A DNA stretch of 42,640 nt, from the IMG/VR virus record IMGVR_UViG_3300027779_000054, positions 1 to 42,640 of that record; one strand, written 5' to 3'. How positions within the stretch are numbered: position 1 is the stretch's first letter; each line of letters starts with the position of its first letter. This document shows positions 16,901-24,955 of the stretch, in pieces. Source of the DNA: a virus. Below the pieces are notes generated by a model. The model searched no databases. It was not told the DNA's origin and was given only the letters and a program-made list of their open reading frames with translations. The translations under genes and the position numbers were made by a program.

Positions 16901-18540
16901 TCAGCAAATTGATTTGACCAACCCACTTCAGTACCATCCGAAGCTGTCTTACCAAAGGCAACATCAGCCCATGCAACATGGTTACTAACAGCACTTGGTG
17001 TAGAGAATGCCATACCTAATGCGCCACCTGTCACAGCAGCTTGTATCACTCTTCTATTTAATTCTTCCATATCAAATGGTCTATCAGAACCATGTGTAGC
17101 AGCTAAATAATTTGCAACTTCTTGTCCTGTTTCAGTTAATGACTCAGCACCTCCACCTGCAGTAAGTCTCATACCATACATTTTAAAAAGATTTTTAGCA
17201 GCTATTTGTTTCTTAGCTATCTTAGATGCATCACCAACAAACGCTGCCATCTCCCTCTTAGATGCCTGAGCTACTTGAGCTTCAGCAATATTTCTTCTAA
17301 TTGCAGTTGGTATCTTAGCATCTTGTTTTTTAATTAACGCTTCTACTGCTTCATCAATTAACTGTTTTGGCATAACTCCTTTTCTAAAGATAGCATGTAA
17401 ACCTAATCTATCTAGTGTTGCCTGAACAACACCTGAAAGTAGAGCAGCACTAGTACTTTTCTCCCCCTCCATTTCGTTATAAGTATTACCAGCAAATATT
17501 GCAGCAGGTGCAGTAAGACCAAAAGCAACACCACCAATAGTTCCTAATACAGGAGTTGCAATGTTTCCAAGTACAAGACCACCAACTGTAGCAGCCATAT
17601 ATGGAATTGATATTGCACCGTTATTAGTTAACCATCTAATACCTGACCAGAAACCTTCAATATCTCTGAAGTCTGTTAAGGTTGTACCATACTCATCTAG
17701 TTTAGCTCTATATCTTGAGACACCTTCTTCACCTATGTCAGCTAATGTCTCTAGGTCTGCACCTTCACCAATAGCTTCAAGGAAACCAGCACCTCCTTCC
17801 AACACTCCATACCACCCTTGTGCAAAGGAATCTTTAAGAGGATGTAAAGACTCATTGGTTAGAGTACGATCTCTTGATCTTATATTAACTGTAGATTGTT
17901 GATAGAAATCTTCAAAACCTGCTTCATTAGCAGCAGCTAACTCAGCTTCTGTTTCTGCTGTCTTCCTTAAACCTAGAGAGTACTTACCATCTCTAAGTTC
18001 AGCTTCAATAATATCAGAACGAGCTTGATCCCACTCATCTTCAATAGGTCTATTAGGATTATTAAGTCTATCTAGTACACCCATACCAGAGATAACAGTA
18101 TCTAAATTCGAAGAGTATGCTCCGACATTCATTACTCCACCTTCTAAAACTTTTTGTCTGAATGATTCTCCTGCATCGTTAACAAGGTTAGCAAGGATAC
18201 GATTATAAACATCTTTCTGTGGTTTACCATTAGCATCTAACACAGGTACAAGGTTAGTGTACCCAGTATCAGCTGCTAGTTTAGAAAGTATTCCAACAGC
18301 TGCTAGACCACCGGGAGTACCTAACTTATGTGTACCAGCATCTTTACCCTCCATAATAACTTTTTGTATTTCAGGGGTATCAAAACCTGCTAGCCTATAT
18401 CTTACACCATCCTTATCTAGTGTGTCACCGTCTACCCAATAAGGTGCAGTTGTTGTAATGGTTCCTTGATCATCATCACTTAACTTTTCCTCTCCCAATG
18501 TGGGGGCTGTCATTAAATTGATTTGATTAATCCACTCCAT
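13975..18540 (-). CDS. Giant internal virion protein with N-terminal staphylococcal nuclease domain
   Basis: A 1521-aa protein, probably ejected into the host like T7 gp16. Residues 36-142 form an SNase (thermonuclease) domain: VDGDT (D37, D39), YRLAGFDTPE (R49, D54, E57) and DVYNR (R114). These correspond to S. aureus D19, D21, R35, D40, E43 and R87, so the active site is complete. A long hydrophobic, Gly/Ala-rich stretch at about 308-352 and shorter ones near 1021-1045 and 1381-1400 could insert into the host membrane. The C-terminal QDPRFALFTQFQGFMATFTA region is of a kind recurrent in podovirus internal proteins. It lies between the lysozyme protein and the vRNAP-like protein. SD AAGGAG precedes the ATG. 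Confidence 0.8.
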   Translation of the reverse strand: MEWINQINLMTAPTLGEEKLSDDDQGTITTTAPYWVDGDTLDKDGVRYRLAGFDTPEIQKVIMEGKDAGTHKLGTPGGLAAVGILSKLAADTGYTNLVPVLDANGKPQKDVYNRILANLVNDAGESFRQKVLEGGVMNVGAYSSNLDTVISGMGVLDRLNNPNRPIEDEWDQARSDIIEAELRDGKYSLGLRKTAETEAELAAANEAGFEDFYQQSTVNIRSRDRTLTNESLHPLKDSFAQGWYGVLEGGAGFLEAIGEGADLETLADIGEEGVSRYRAKLDEYGTTLTDFRDIEGFWSGIRWLTNNGAISIPYMAATVGGLVLGNIATPVLGTIGGVAFGLTAPAAIFAGNTYNEMEGEKSTSAALLSGVVQATLDRLGLHAIFRKGVMPKQLIDEAVEALIKKQDAKIPTAIRRNIAEAQVAQASKREMAAFVGDASKIAKKQIAAKNLFKMYGMRLTAGGGAESLTETGQEVANYLAATHGSDRPFDMEELNRRVIQAAVTGGALGMAFSTPSAVSNHVAWADVAFGKTASDGTEVGWSNQFAEKYKKKWGVGTLPTNESNASFASEKVKEETNKIETRAWEILEKKNKKKGGATVQRNPKTGKFQSLNTKSDYDWTKKPVSSGAPPTFTNTLSKDTFTKEEYQDAYDQAAEELGFRSIVKRADDHSHLQEAKGGTNRVVESLKMFPKMFKSSVNYTFNKDRLDAGGDAAVELRDIVGLGTSKVFNGSAWESDKIAQMNKMLSITISPVEYYMIMLGKNQKRTQKNMNKASEELSKIWWSAVDKNGDFNPDLIPDTNPNKAFIVLTIERMNLASDKSLEKQNDQALKDATVNGIPDPNFKPIEKEKNYFLKRKEVDANIVRKLKPEFIKALMTNGKTETEANEMYEAVVTKGILDLDEAFSVTQGEISPGYKRSRSLRMSEKPEFKPFLEQNIFKNVETYAKSQARYLSHAKFLGKDARIISQKLNEIEKNFLPAYGKDKAKLEVDRMAFELHNIFNAESGNYKRAKTKDGKKVESITRSYLLVTTLAGLSLSAITSFVELALTGRSFRAEQIDTVLRAQGVELATLLKRGMGEIANVANKATGATPHLETAMYLSNGQRIINLLGYGDYSLGAATTTGVTEINVWQQNIMKGFFKWNGLQGWTNYTRAVRAAIATDFINDKLKTIADYSYLVQQDNLEVGKPNAADITLSVNDEIVTADGRSFSSLDTKEIDIITKEVTQAKEYLRNLGMDVETFVDFYMRYQLNIEARNREQYKIIANPKSSQRAIVDAQKAIIAGNAEVNKTSDILIDNSNDLYYLTPDELEFRNDQLREAVFNFVNEAVALPMAMNRPLIYQDPRFALFTQFQGFMATFTANHLKKMWDEGVVRGSPSMRYSTFITVGSMIMLGFASQALKDWIKYEDGENEYLDNAQWIQRGVRSSGLLGTYERVIDQFMPLYPQGKRGDTTIGNWVLSSVASESPGISNLKRMITGTSDIVSGDIKKGTKKWFQSAPIVGSVNHMTDSASDAVAKVIGNVKF

Positions 18541-18560
18541 CTTGATCTCCTTGTATAGTA

Positions 18561-21500
18561 TTAATTAGTTATTTCTGCAGCACGAGCAGCAAAAATACTT
18601 GCTTCTTGTGTCTTCCATAGTAAGAACAATAAGAACTCACTGTAGCCAGCTGTTCCAGCCTGTCCCGTTTTATCATTATGAAATTGTTTAACTGTTTTTG
18701 CTAGCTCTGCTGTAAGACCTTTCTTTTTAAGATCATCTGGAATAGTGTATACATCATTATCACTTTCGTATGCACCAGTTTCACCTTTGTTTACAAAGCT
18801 TTTCTTCCATTCAGGCCAAGAGACAGCTCCTGATGTATCCTCTGGTAACACTGACATTAATTTAGTAGAGAATTCAACAAGGTCTGCACCTCTGTTCGCA
18901 TCTTCAAATACAAAATCACCATTTGGTTTTTTAGTATCTCTAAGGGCAGTCATCACAGCTGTTATATTAACAGGGTCATCGTACTTAGTCCTTTTCTTGG
19001 ATGTTCCGGGTTCTATTACAAATGCATCTGAACTCCCAATTCTGATCTGAATAAATGCTGAATCCATAAACTCCGCATCAGGTCCAAATATATTAAATAT
19101 AGTCTGTTTGTTTTTATGTGCTGCAGCATTAGCCAAAGCCATTTCTGCAATTTTCATAGTTGTATCTTTATCTAAACCATGTGTTAATGCATAGTTAGTT
19201 AAGTGTTGAGCAGCTGCACCAGAATTATAATGTCCAAATACAGACTGCATCTTATCTGTTTTCTTACCCTTCTTATCTTTAGCAACTTCCATATACTGAG
19301 GTGTTTCCAAAAAGCTAGTAATACGTTTTTCAAAATCATCATACAGTTTATCACTCTTAGCTATATATAGATCACTCCCCGGTACAAGACTATGATCTTG
19401 AACAAAGATATCTGGGTTTGTTATATCTACAGGCTGACCGTTTGGTAGTAGCCATCCTGTCTCTTTATTTTCTCCCTTACCTTTTGAGTATCCTTTTAGC
19501 ATTAACCTTTGAGGTAATCCTAATTTCTTTGCAGTTGCTCTAGTAAGATAAGTAAGTTGAGTTTCTTTTGTTTGCATATATGGAGAGCCACCTTTTAACA
19601 TTAAGTCAGATGTCTTACCAGTTACTCTATAGAGTTCTAAAGATGCCTCTGTGTAATTGCCAACGCTTCTAAGTTTTTTAATATGAGCTAGACGTTTATC
19701 TTTTGCTGCACCAGCAGCTATATCATTTAGATAAATTTTACCAGCAAAACCCATTGCTTGATTAGGTGACATACCTGTAAGTCTACCAGCACAATATAGT
19801 ATAGCAGCTCTAGCTAAAGATTTAGGATCAAACAATTCACCCCAAGCTTCTTGCAAAGCTGACTTACCTTGTTCAATAAATCCTTGAGGAATTTCTTTAG
19901 CTTTTGTAGAGTTACATAATGCTAAGGCTTTATCTTCTTTTATCTTTTGAGCTTCTTCATATTTCTTTTTATCTTCTTGAGTAAACTCTGCACCTAAGTG
20001 TGTACCAGTAGCTGTATTAAGAGCTGCCTCATTAGCTGCTTTTGTTACAGCTGTTACAGTTCCAACTGAGTCGTTATTAATATTGATTTTATCTTTTATA
20101 GTTCCATCATCATCACCTTTATAAATATCAGAATTATTACTGATAGCTGTAACGCTTTGACCTAATGCATCTATTGTATTATCCATTGCTTTTAACATAG
20201 CTGGATCATTAGTTCTTTTTCTTCGTTCTAATAACTCTGATATTTCTTTTGTAGTCCCAGCATCAAGTCTTGCCTTTATCGATCTACTTTTTTCCTGATG
20301 TGAAAGTATCTTAACATGGTTATCATCTATTCTTTTTTGAAATCTTTTAAGATCATAAGGTGTTAGAGTTCCATCTGCATTACCTTTAGTAATTTTATTA
20401 AGTATCTCAGCATTTTCTTTTTCTAACTTAATAACTTTTTCACTGTGACCTTCTATGGCATTTTGGTGACTAGCTTTAGACATCCTTTTATACATATTTG
20501 AAAACATTTCCCAATCTACTTTTTTAAATGCACCAACTGTATCATCATTTTCATTAGCTAGTTCATCAGCGTCTTTTGCTTTCTTACTATTTAACCAGTT
20601 AGCTATAGATCCATTAGGTCCAAACCACCCTTGACTATCCTCTGGTCCTTTAGCTACTTCAGATATTACTTTATCTATTGAGTTGTTGTTATCATCTTTT
20701 GAAGTTACATCATCATCACCACCAAAGACTGAATCCCATCCTTTCTTAGCTTGTTGCGTACCATAACCCGGATCTCCCCACTTTAATTCAGGAGCCTCTT
20801 GTATTACAGGGACCTCTAAATCTTTTGTTGCTGAGTCCTGTATTACAGGCCATGTTATTTCTTCCCTCATTACTGGTGGTACGTAAGTGCCAGTATTAAA
20901 TTCATCAGAGTCCATACCTTCGCCAACAGGCTGTAGTTGATCTCCTCCCCCATACTGTTCTTCTGCTTTTCTAAAAGTCTCTTTAGCTGAAGGGGAAACA
21001 TAAGAAGGTTCAGGGATAGTAAAGCCTGTTTGATTAAACCGATCTCCTTCCATTAAATCAGCATTGACATTAGGAGGTGTGCCCCATTGTTCTTCTCTTT
21101 CTCTAAACTCTTCTTTACGTTCAGGGGAAATGTATTTCTGCTTTGGTTCCCAATTAAATCTATTAAATTCATCAGGGTCCATTGGTGCATCATCTTTTGG
21201 AATTGGTGGCTCTTGATCTCTGAATGCTTTGTTCTTCATTCCCTGTATCATTTGATTGTTTAAGGTTTCTGCATCTGTACTAGATGAAACTGGAGGAGTA
21301 CCCCATTGTTCTTCTTTCCTTTGAACACCTTGTGTGTACCCTGTAGGATACTCTTCATCGTCATCGAATGGATTAAAAGAATCTATTAAACCAGAAACCC
21401 AATCACCCCAACTAGAACCAGAACCTAGGTAACTTACCTTGCCACCTTTACTAAAATTATTCATTCCTTCTTCCTCTTTTGGGATTGGATCAGCAATCAC

Positions 21501-22298
21501 ACCATCACCTCTTGGATCAGACGTTGGCCCAATTAGATTTCGTTGTATTGCACTTGCTAAATAGTTAGCTCTTTTGGGTGTTCCTATTTTAGGTTTAGCC
21601 CAATTTGAACTAAAGACTTCAAAGACAGCTTTCTTATAATCACCATCATTAAAACCTTTAATCATTTCTTTAAACTTTTTTTGCTTACCTTTTCCCATTT
21701 GAAATGCTTGATGTGTTAATGCACCTTGTACTTCTTCAGGTAATATATCAAAGTTATTAATATTACTTCTTGCATCATCCATAGCAATTCTTGTATCTTC
21801 TTTAAAAAGATTTTCTATTTCGTTATGAGTATATAATTCTTCACCCACTCTCTTTGCATATTCCATAGGTAGCTTGTGACCAATACCAATATGAGGTACA
21901 CCTCTAACCATATATACTTTAGTTCTATACTCTTCGAAATCCCTTAATTCTTTTATCCATTTAGGGTTTTCTCCTTTTGGGTCTGGATGTGGACGAGGTA
22001 TTAAAGAAGTTTGCATACCATTACTTGATGATACTAAAGATCTTGCCACTCCACCTTCAGCATAAGCATTACTAGGAGGTGGTACTGTAGGTATAGGCTC
22101 AGTAGAACCCTGAGGTATTGTACCACCCTGTGATTTCTGTACCACTCTACCTCTGTCATTCATTGCCTGTATCTCAGAAGAAAACATACGAGCAGCCTCA
22201 GCATTCATAACGAATTCTCCGGGGGTTAGCCAAGCAGGTACTGTATCAGACCCCTCAGGTTTACCGGGGTGTCTACGTGATGGAAGGGGTTTATTCAT
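18561..22298 (-). CDS. Giant internal virion protein with GH24 lysozyme-like domain
   Basis: A 1245-aa protein. Residues 18-32 hold DTVPAWLTPGEFVMN, a motif frequent in phage tape-measure and internal proteins. Residues about 112-255 resemble T4-type (GH24) lysozyme: catalytic Glu122 (FEEYR), then Y129 and GVPHIGIGH (133-141). At the T4 Asp20 and Thr26 positions it has Val131 and His136. Three degenerate repeats (REEQWGTPP-like plus MDPDEFN-like) occur at about 327-476, followed by long coiled-coil or charged regions. In place of T7 gp16's transglycosylase it would open the wall during DNA ejection. SD AGGAGAAG precedes the ATG. Confidence 0.78.
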   Translation of the reverse strand: MNKPLPSRRHPGKPEGSDTVPAWLTPGEFVMNAEAARMFSSEIQAMNDRGRVVQKSQGGTIPQGSTEPIPTVPPPSNAYAEGGVARSLVSSSNGMQTSLIPRPHPDPKGENPKWIKELRDFEEYRTKVYMVRGVPHIGIGHKLPMEYAKRVGEELYTHNEIENLFKEDTRIAMDDARSNINNFDILPEEVQGALTHQAFQMGKGKQKKFKEMIKGFNDGDYKKAVFEVFSSNWAKPKIGTPKRANYLASAIQRNLIGPTSDPRGDGVIADPIPKEEEGMNNFSKGGKVSYLGSGSSWGDWVSGLIDSFNPFDDDEEYPTGYTQGVQRKEEQWGTPPVSSSTDAETLNNQMIQGMKNKAFRDQEPPIPKDDAPMDPDEFNRFNWEPKQKYISPERKEEFREREEQWGTPPNVNADLMEGDRFNQTGFTIPEPSYVSPSAKETFRKAEEQYGGGDQLQPVGEGMDSDEFNTGTYVPPVMREEITWPVIQDSATKDLEVPVIQEAPELKWGDPGYGTQQAKKGWDSVFGGDDDVTSKDDNNNSIDKVISEVAKGPEDSQGWFGPNGSIANWLNSKKAKDADELANENDDTVGAFKKVDWEMFSNMYKRMSKASHQNAIEGHSEKVIKLEKENAEILNKITKGNADGTLTPYDLKRFQKRIDDNHVKILSHQEKSRSIKARLDAGTTKEISELLERRKRTNDPAMLKAMDNTIDALGQSVTAISNNSDIYKGDDDGTIKDKININNDSVGTVTAVTKAANEAALNTATGTHLGAEFTQEDKKKYEEAQKIKEDKALALCNSTKAKEIPQGFIEQGKSALQEAWGELFDPKSLARAAILYCAGRLTGMSPNQAMGFAGKIYLNDIAAGAAKDKRLAHIKKLRSVGNYTEASLELYRVTGKTSDLMLKGGSPYMQTKETQLTYLTRATAKKLGLPQRLMLKGYSKGKGENKETGWLLPNGQPVDITNPDIFVQDHSLVPGSDLYIAKSDKLYDDFEKRITSFLETPQYMEVAKDKKGKKTDKMQSVFGHYNSGAAAQHLTNYALTHGLDKDTTMKIAEMALANAAAHKNKQTIFNIFGPDAEFMDSAFIQIRIGSSDAFVIEPGTSKKRTKYDDPVNITAVMTALRDTKKPNGDFVFEDANRGADLVEFSTKLMSVLPEDTSGAVSWPEWKKSFVNKGETGAYESDNDVYTIPDDLKKKGLTAELAKTVKQFHNDKTGQAGTAGYSEFLLFLLWKTQEASIFAARAAEITN

Positions 22299-22310
22299 AT
22301 AACTTCTCCT

Positions 22311-23723
22311 TTATGATGCTTCTCTTTTTCTCATCTCTAAATTATGTCTTTCTGTTTTACGAGCCTCATCTGCAAGAAACTTTGTTTTCTTTATATTCAT
22401 ATCATTATCTTGAATCTCATTTGCCATTTGAAGTTTTGTTTTTGTAGATGATAATGGTCCAGCCGCTGGTCCACCATGTTTTAAATATTTAGGTTGACCA
22501 ACAGGTCCACCTTTACTAGCAAACAGAGAAGCCATTACTCCACCAAGTGGACCTAAGACAGTTGAAAAAGCAGTACCTAGTAATGCTTTCTTACCATAAT
22601 CTCCGGCTTGCTTAAGAAGACTATCTTCTCCTTGTGGTACATTAGTATTAGAACCTCTCAATGGTCCCTCATTACCACCTTCGTACTGGTGTGTGTCTAA
22701 GCTATATTTAGAATTCCAAATATTATCTTTACCTGCAAATCCACCACTATCTTTATATTCAATATAACCACCTTGTGCTTTACCTGTTGCTCCTCCACCT
22801 CTTCCAGCTTCACCTACACCACCATAGTCAGCAGAAGGTCCACCACCATCAGGTCCACTATAAGATGGTCCTTCATTACCGGGACCACCATAACTATATC
22901 CACCACTATAATCTCCGACAGATCCACCTTCAGGACCTCCATCGCCCAACGCTTGTTGTACTTGCATCCTTACTTTGATTTCTTCTGTAGTCTTTTTATC
23001 TGCCTTTGCCTGTTCCTCTTTAGCCTTTCTTTCCTTTGCTCGTATTGCTGCTAACTTTTCATAGTTTTTAGTTGTTGGTTTTTGTTCAAAGTTCTTTAGA
23101 GCTGTCTCTTTGTAACCTTTAGGTTGAAACCCTAACTTGTTAAACATCTTTGATAATGGTCCACCTTCAAAGTCGATACCAGATTTACCAGCACCTCCTC
23201 CATCCCACATATCTGACCAAGAAGTGTAACCACCTATATTACCTGTATGACCTTCATTACCTGATCCACTACCAGTCCATTCACCAGCATCATTATATGC
23301 ACCATCACCACCACCACCAGCTGTCATCCATGCTTCGTAATCAGGATGTCCCGGCATTGGTGTACCACTTGGTGTAAGGAGATGACTATAATCTCCATCA
23401 TCGACACTACCATCTCCATCGACACTACCATCTCCATCAGATCCATCGTCTTCAGAAACACCTGATTCATACGTTGTGTCATAAGAACTCTTTTTATTAT
23501 TAAGAGGTCCTGAAAGATAATCAGCTATTGCAGCCGATGCATTACCACCTTGTCCACCCTCTACTAAATTACCTTCATGACTAAATGATGAGTATAGTTC
23601 TAATATTCTTTTCTTTTCTTCTTCTGTAAGGGCACTTGATCCCTCTGATAGATGTTTAACTAGGCCACCTGTATTAAGTTTTAATGGAGTTCCTCCCCCA
23701 CCTGATAACATATCTGACATCAC
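22311..23723 (-). CDS. Gly-rich internal virion protein
   Basis: A 470-aa low-complexity structural protein. A short N-terminal segment (LNTGGLVKHLSEG, then EEEKKRILELYSSF) is followed by an acidic D/G/S repeat, long Gly/Ser/Tyr-rich stretches, a basic helical region, a hydrophobic segment (LLGTAFSTVLGPLGGVMASLF) and a charged coiled-coil end. No enzymatic motif is seen. Its position between the gp14-like gene (4-nt overlap, ATGA) and the lysozyme protein suggests part of the internal core or ejection complex. Confidence 0.65.
   Translation of the reverse strand: MMSDMLSGGGGTPLKLNTGGLVKHLSEGSSALTEEEKKRILELYSSFSHEGNLVEGGQGGNASAAIADYLSGPLNNKKSSYDTTYESGVSEDDGSDGDGSVDGDGSVDDGDYSHLLTPSGTPMPGHPDYEAWMTAGGGGDGAYNDAGEWTGSGSGNEGHTGNIGGYTSWSDMWDGGGAGKSGIDFEGGPLSKMFNKLGFQPKGYKETALKNFEQKPTTKNYEKLAAIRAKERKAKEEQAKADKKTTEEIKVRMQVQQALGDGGPEGGSVGDYSGGYSYGGPGNEGPSYSGPDGGGPSADYGGVGEAGRGGGATGKAQGGYIEYKDSGGFAGKDNIWNSKYSLDTHQYEGGNEGPLRGSNTNVPQGEDSLLKQAGDYGKKALLGTAFSTVLGPLGGVMASLFASKGGPVGQPKYLKHGGPAAGPLSSTKTKLQMANEIQDNDMNIKKTKFLADEARKTERHNLEMRKREAS
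23401..23436. repeat. 18-nt tandem repeat inside Gly/Asp-rich gene
   Basis: Two perfect copies of TCGACACTACCATCTCCA (23401-23418, 23419-23436) lie with a partial copy at their left. They encode the acidic GDGSVD repeats of the 470-aa virion protein. This is recent in-frame slippage of a low-complexity linker. Confidence 0.85.
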
Positions 23724-24496
23724 TTACCTCCTGATGAAGTTGTTGTTTGTGATCCTATAGCAGGAGATCCATATAAACCAAACAATCTTTGTAATCCTTG
23801 ATACCCAGCATCAGCTTGATTTTGATTTTGTTGTTGTATTGCAGACCCAACACCTTCAGTTGCAGCTATGCCTTTACCAAACTGGTTACCAATAGTATCA
23901 CCAGATCCAATAACACCTTGCGCTCCTGATAGAGATGATGCTCGTCTATTAGCTAACTCTGCTGCACCCATTTCTCCAGCAGTTTTTGATAGTGCTGCTG
24001 AGTTCATGGCTTGAGATCTTGCAGATCCTAGTCCACCACCCATTGAGGCAGATCCTTGAAGCTGACCTAGCTGTGCCATTTGTGCATCACCTATTGTATC
24101 TTTCATAGATGTTATCTGATCTCCTAAAGCATTAGCTCCAAATAGACCTGTACCTTCAGCAGCATCTCGATAAGCTCCAGCAGCCCCATAAGAATCAGCA
24201 CCAAGTTGATCTAACATTCCACCTTGTTCACCAAGTGTTAGTTTTCTATCATAAGCATCCTGTTGTTCAGGAGTTAAAGCTTCAACATGAGACATACCTC
24301 CAACATCATATAGATCAGTTGCTGCGTTTGCAGCTGCTTCTACATTGTCTTGTAAGTATTCAGGTACGCCTGTAACTTGAGTACCTGTAGAAGCATGGAC
24401 AACAGATGGCTTTCCACCTCCACCTCCTCCACCTCGGAGTACTGCAGCGTTAGGATGTTGTGTCCATATTGTAGGACTTAGTGGGTTAAAATACAT
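23720..24496 (-). CDS. T7 gp14-like internal virion protein candidate
   Basis: A 258-aa, Ala/Gly/Gln-rich protein. Its layout of a short N-terminus, a poly-Gly stretch (LRGGGGGGGKP), helical repeats with AYRDAAEGTG and SARSQAMNSAALSKTAGEMG, and a C-terminal LQRLFGLYG is like gp14-type ejection proteins of podoviruses, which form the outer-membrane part of the ejected channel. The first of a run of four genes leading to the giant internal proteins, it overlaps the next gene by 4 nt. Assignment is by position and composition, not by a diagnostic motif. Confidence 0.5.
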   Translation of the reverse strand: MYFNPLSPTIWTQHPNAAVLRGGGGGGGKPSVVHASTGTQVTGVPEYLQDNVEAAANAATDLYDVGGMSHVEALTPEQQDAYDRKLTLGEQGGMLDQLGADSYGAAGAYRDAAEGTGLFGANALGDQITSMKDTIGDAQMAQLGQLQGSASMGGGLGSARSQAMNSAALSKTAGEMGAAELANRRASSLSGAQGVIGSGDTIGNQFGKGIAATEGVGSAIQQQNQNQADAGYQGLQRLFGLYGSPAIGSQTTTSSGGK

Positions 24497-24497
24497 A

Positions 24498-24899
24498 TTA
24501 TAGCTCCTTCATTAAAACCGTAAAAGGTTGTTTATATTCTTTTGGCAAGGCTCTTGCCCAACCTTTCCTGCCGTAGACAGATGCATATTTACATCCCATC
24601 TCTTTTGCAAACTCTTCAAACTTAATTAGGATAGGTAGTCCATATTTGAACCAACCTTTACCTGTAGTAGTAACTATAACAAACTCTTTATACTTAGTGT
24701 ACTCTAGTATTCTTGTCATAGCTACTGCTTTAAGTTTATTCTCTTCCTCAAGTACCCAACATTGGGCAATCCCTTTGAGAACTTCAATGTACAAATCATA
24801 GGAAGTCATATCCCCTAATCCATGCTGTAAAGATTTCTCTATCTCTGGAGCTAATTCTCCCCATCTAAGGGTTAGCTCCTCGTGTCCTAACATTCTCAT
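24498..24899 (-). CDS. GNAT-fold-like gp13-type protein
   Basis: A 133-aa protein with the strand-helix order of a compact N-acetyltransferase fold: WVLEEENKLKAVAMTRIL, then EFVIVTTTGKGW, then a helix FEEFAKEMGCKYASVYG. The acetyl-CoA loop (R/QxxGxG/A) is not conserved, so enzymatic activity is doubtful. Small proteins of this size and position (T7 gp13-like) lie beside internal virion genes in T7-like phages. The C-terminal half aligns by eye with the 153-aa protein at 36754-37215 (shared A-E-GC-Y pattern). It is coupled through the 10-aa minicistron to the gene upstream. Confidence 0.55.
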   Translation of the reverse strand: MRMLGHEELTLRWGELAPEIEKSLQHGLGDMTSYDLYIEVLKGIAQCWVLEEENKLKAVAMTRILEYTKYKEFVIVTTTGKGWFKYGLPILIKFEEFAKEMGCKYASVYGRKGWARALPKEYKQPFTVLMKEL

Positions 24900-24928
24900 T
24901 TGTATTCCTTAATTAATTTGTGTATCAT
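24896..24928 (-). CDS. Minicistron MIHKLIKEYK linking adhesin and GNAT-like genes
   Basis: A 10-codon ORF has an ATG that overlaps the stop of the 301-aa protein (ATGA) and a TGA that overlaps the ATG of the 133-aa protein (ATGA). It contains the ribosome binding site AAGGA for the latter. The same arrangement with MIYKLIN occurs at 37212-37250. It is either a translation-coupling leader or the fossil start of a duplicated gene. Confidence 0.4.
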   Translation of the reverse strand: MIHKLIKEYK

Positions 24929-24955
24929 GGTTCTGTTATCCTAAATTGTCCTGAG
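24924..24955. repeat. 32-nt exact repeat, copy B, at the adhesin 3' end
   Basis: All 32 bases match 37246-37277. The repeat spans the last codons of the adhesin gene (FRITEP), its stop and the overlapping minicistron start. Because it extends into the minicistron ATG, the duplication covered the gene junction and not only the protein domain. Confidence 0.9.

Noticed and set aside
22773-23377. Several plus-strand ORFs opposite the Gly-rich virion gene
   Set aside because: Their Ser/Thr/His-rich sequences are the complement of the Gly/Ser repeats; no ribosome binding sites or domain content.
23391-23440. Possible CRISPR or iteron-like repeat
   Set aside because: The repeat is an in-frame 18-nt coding duplication in a low-complexity acidic linker.
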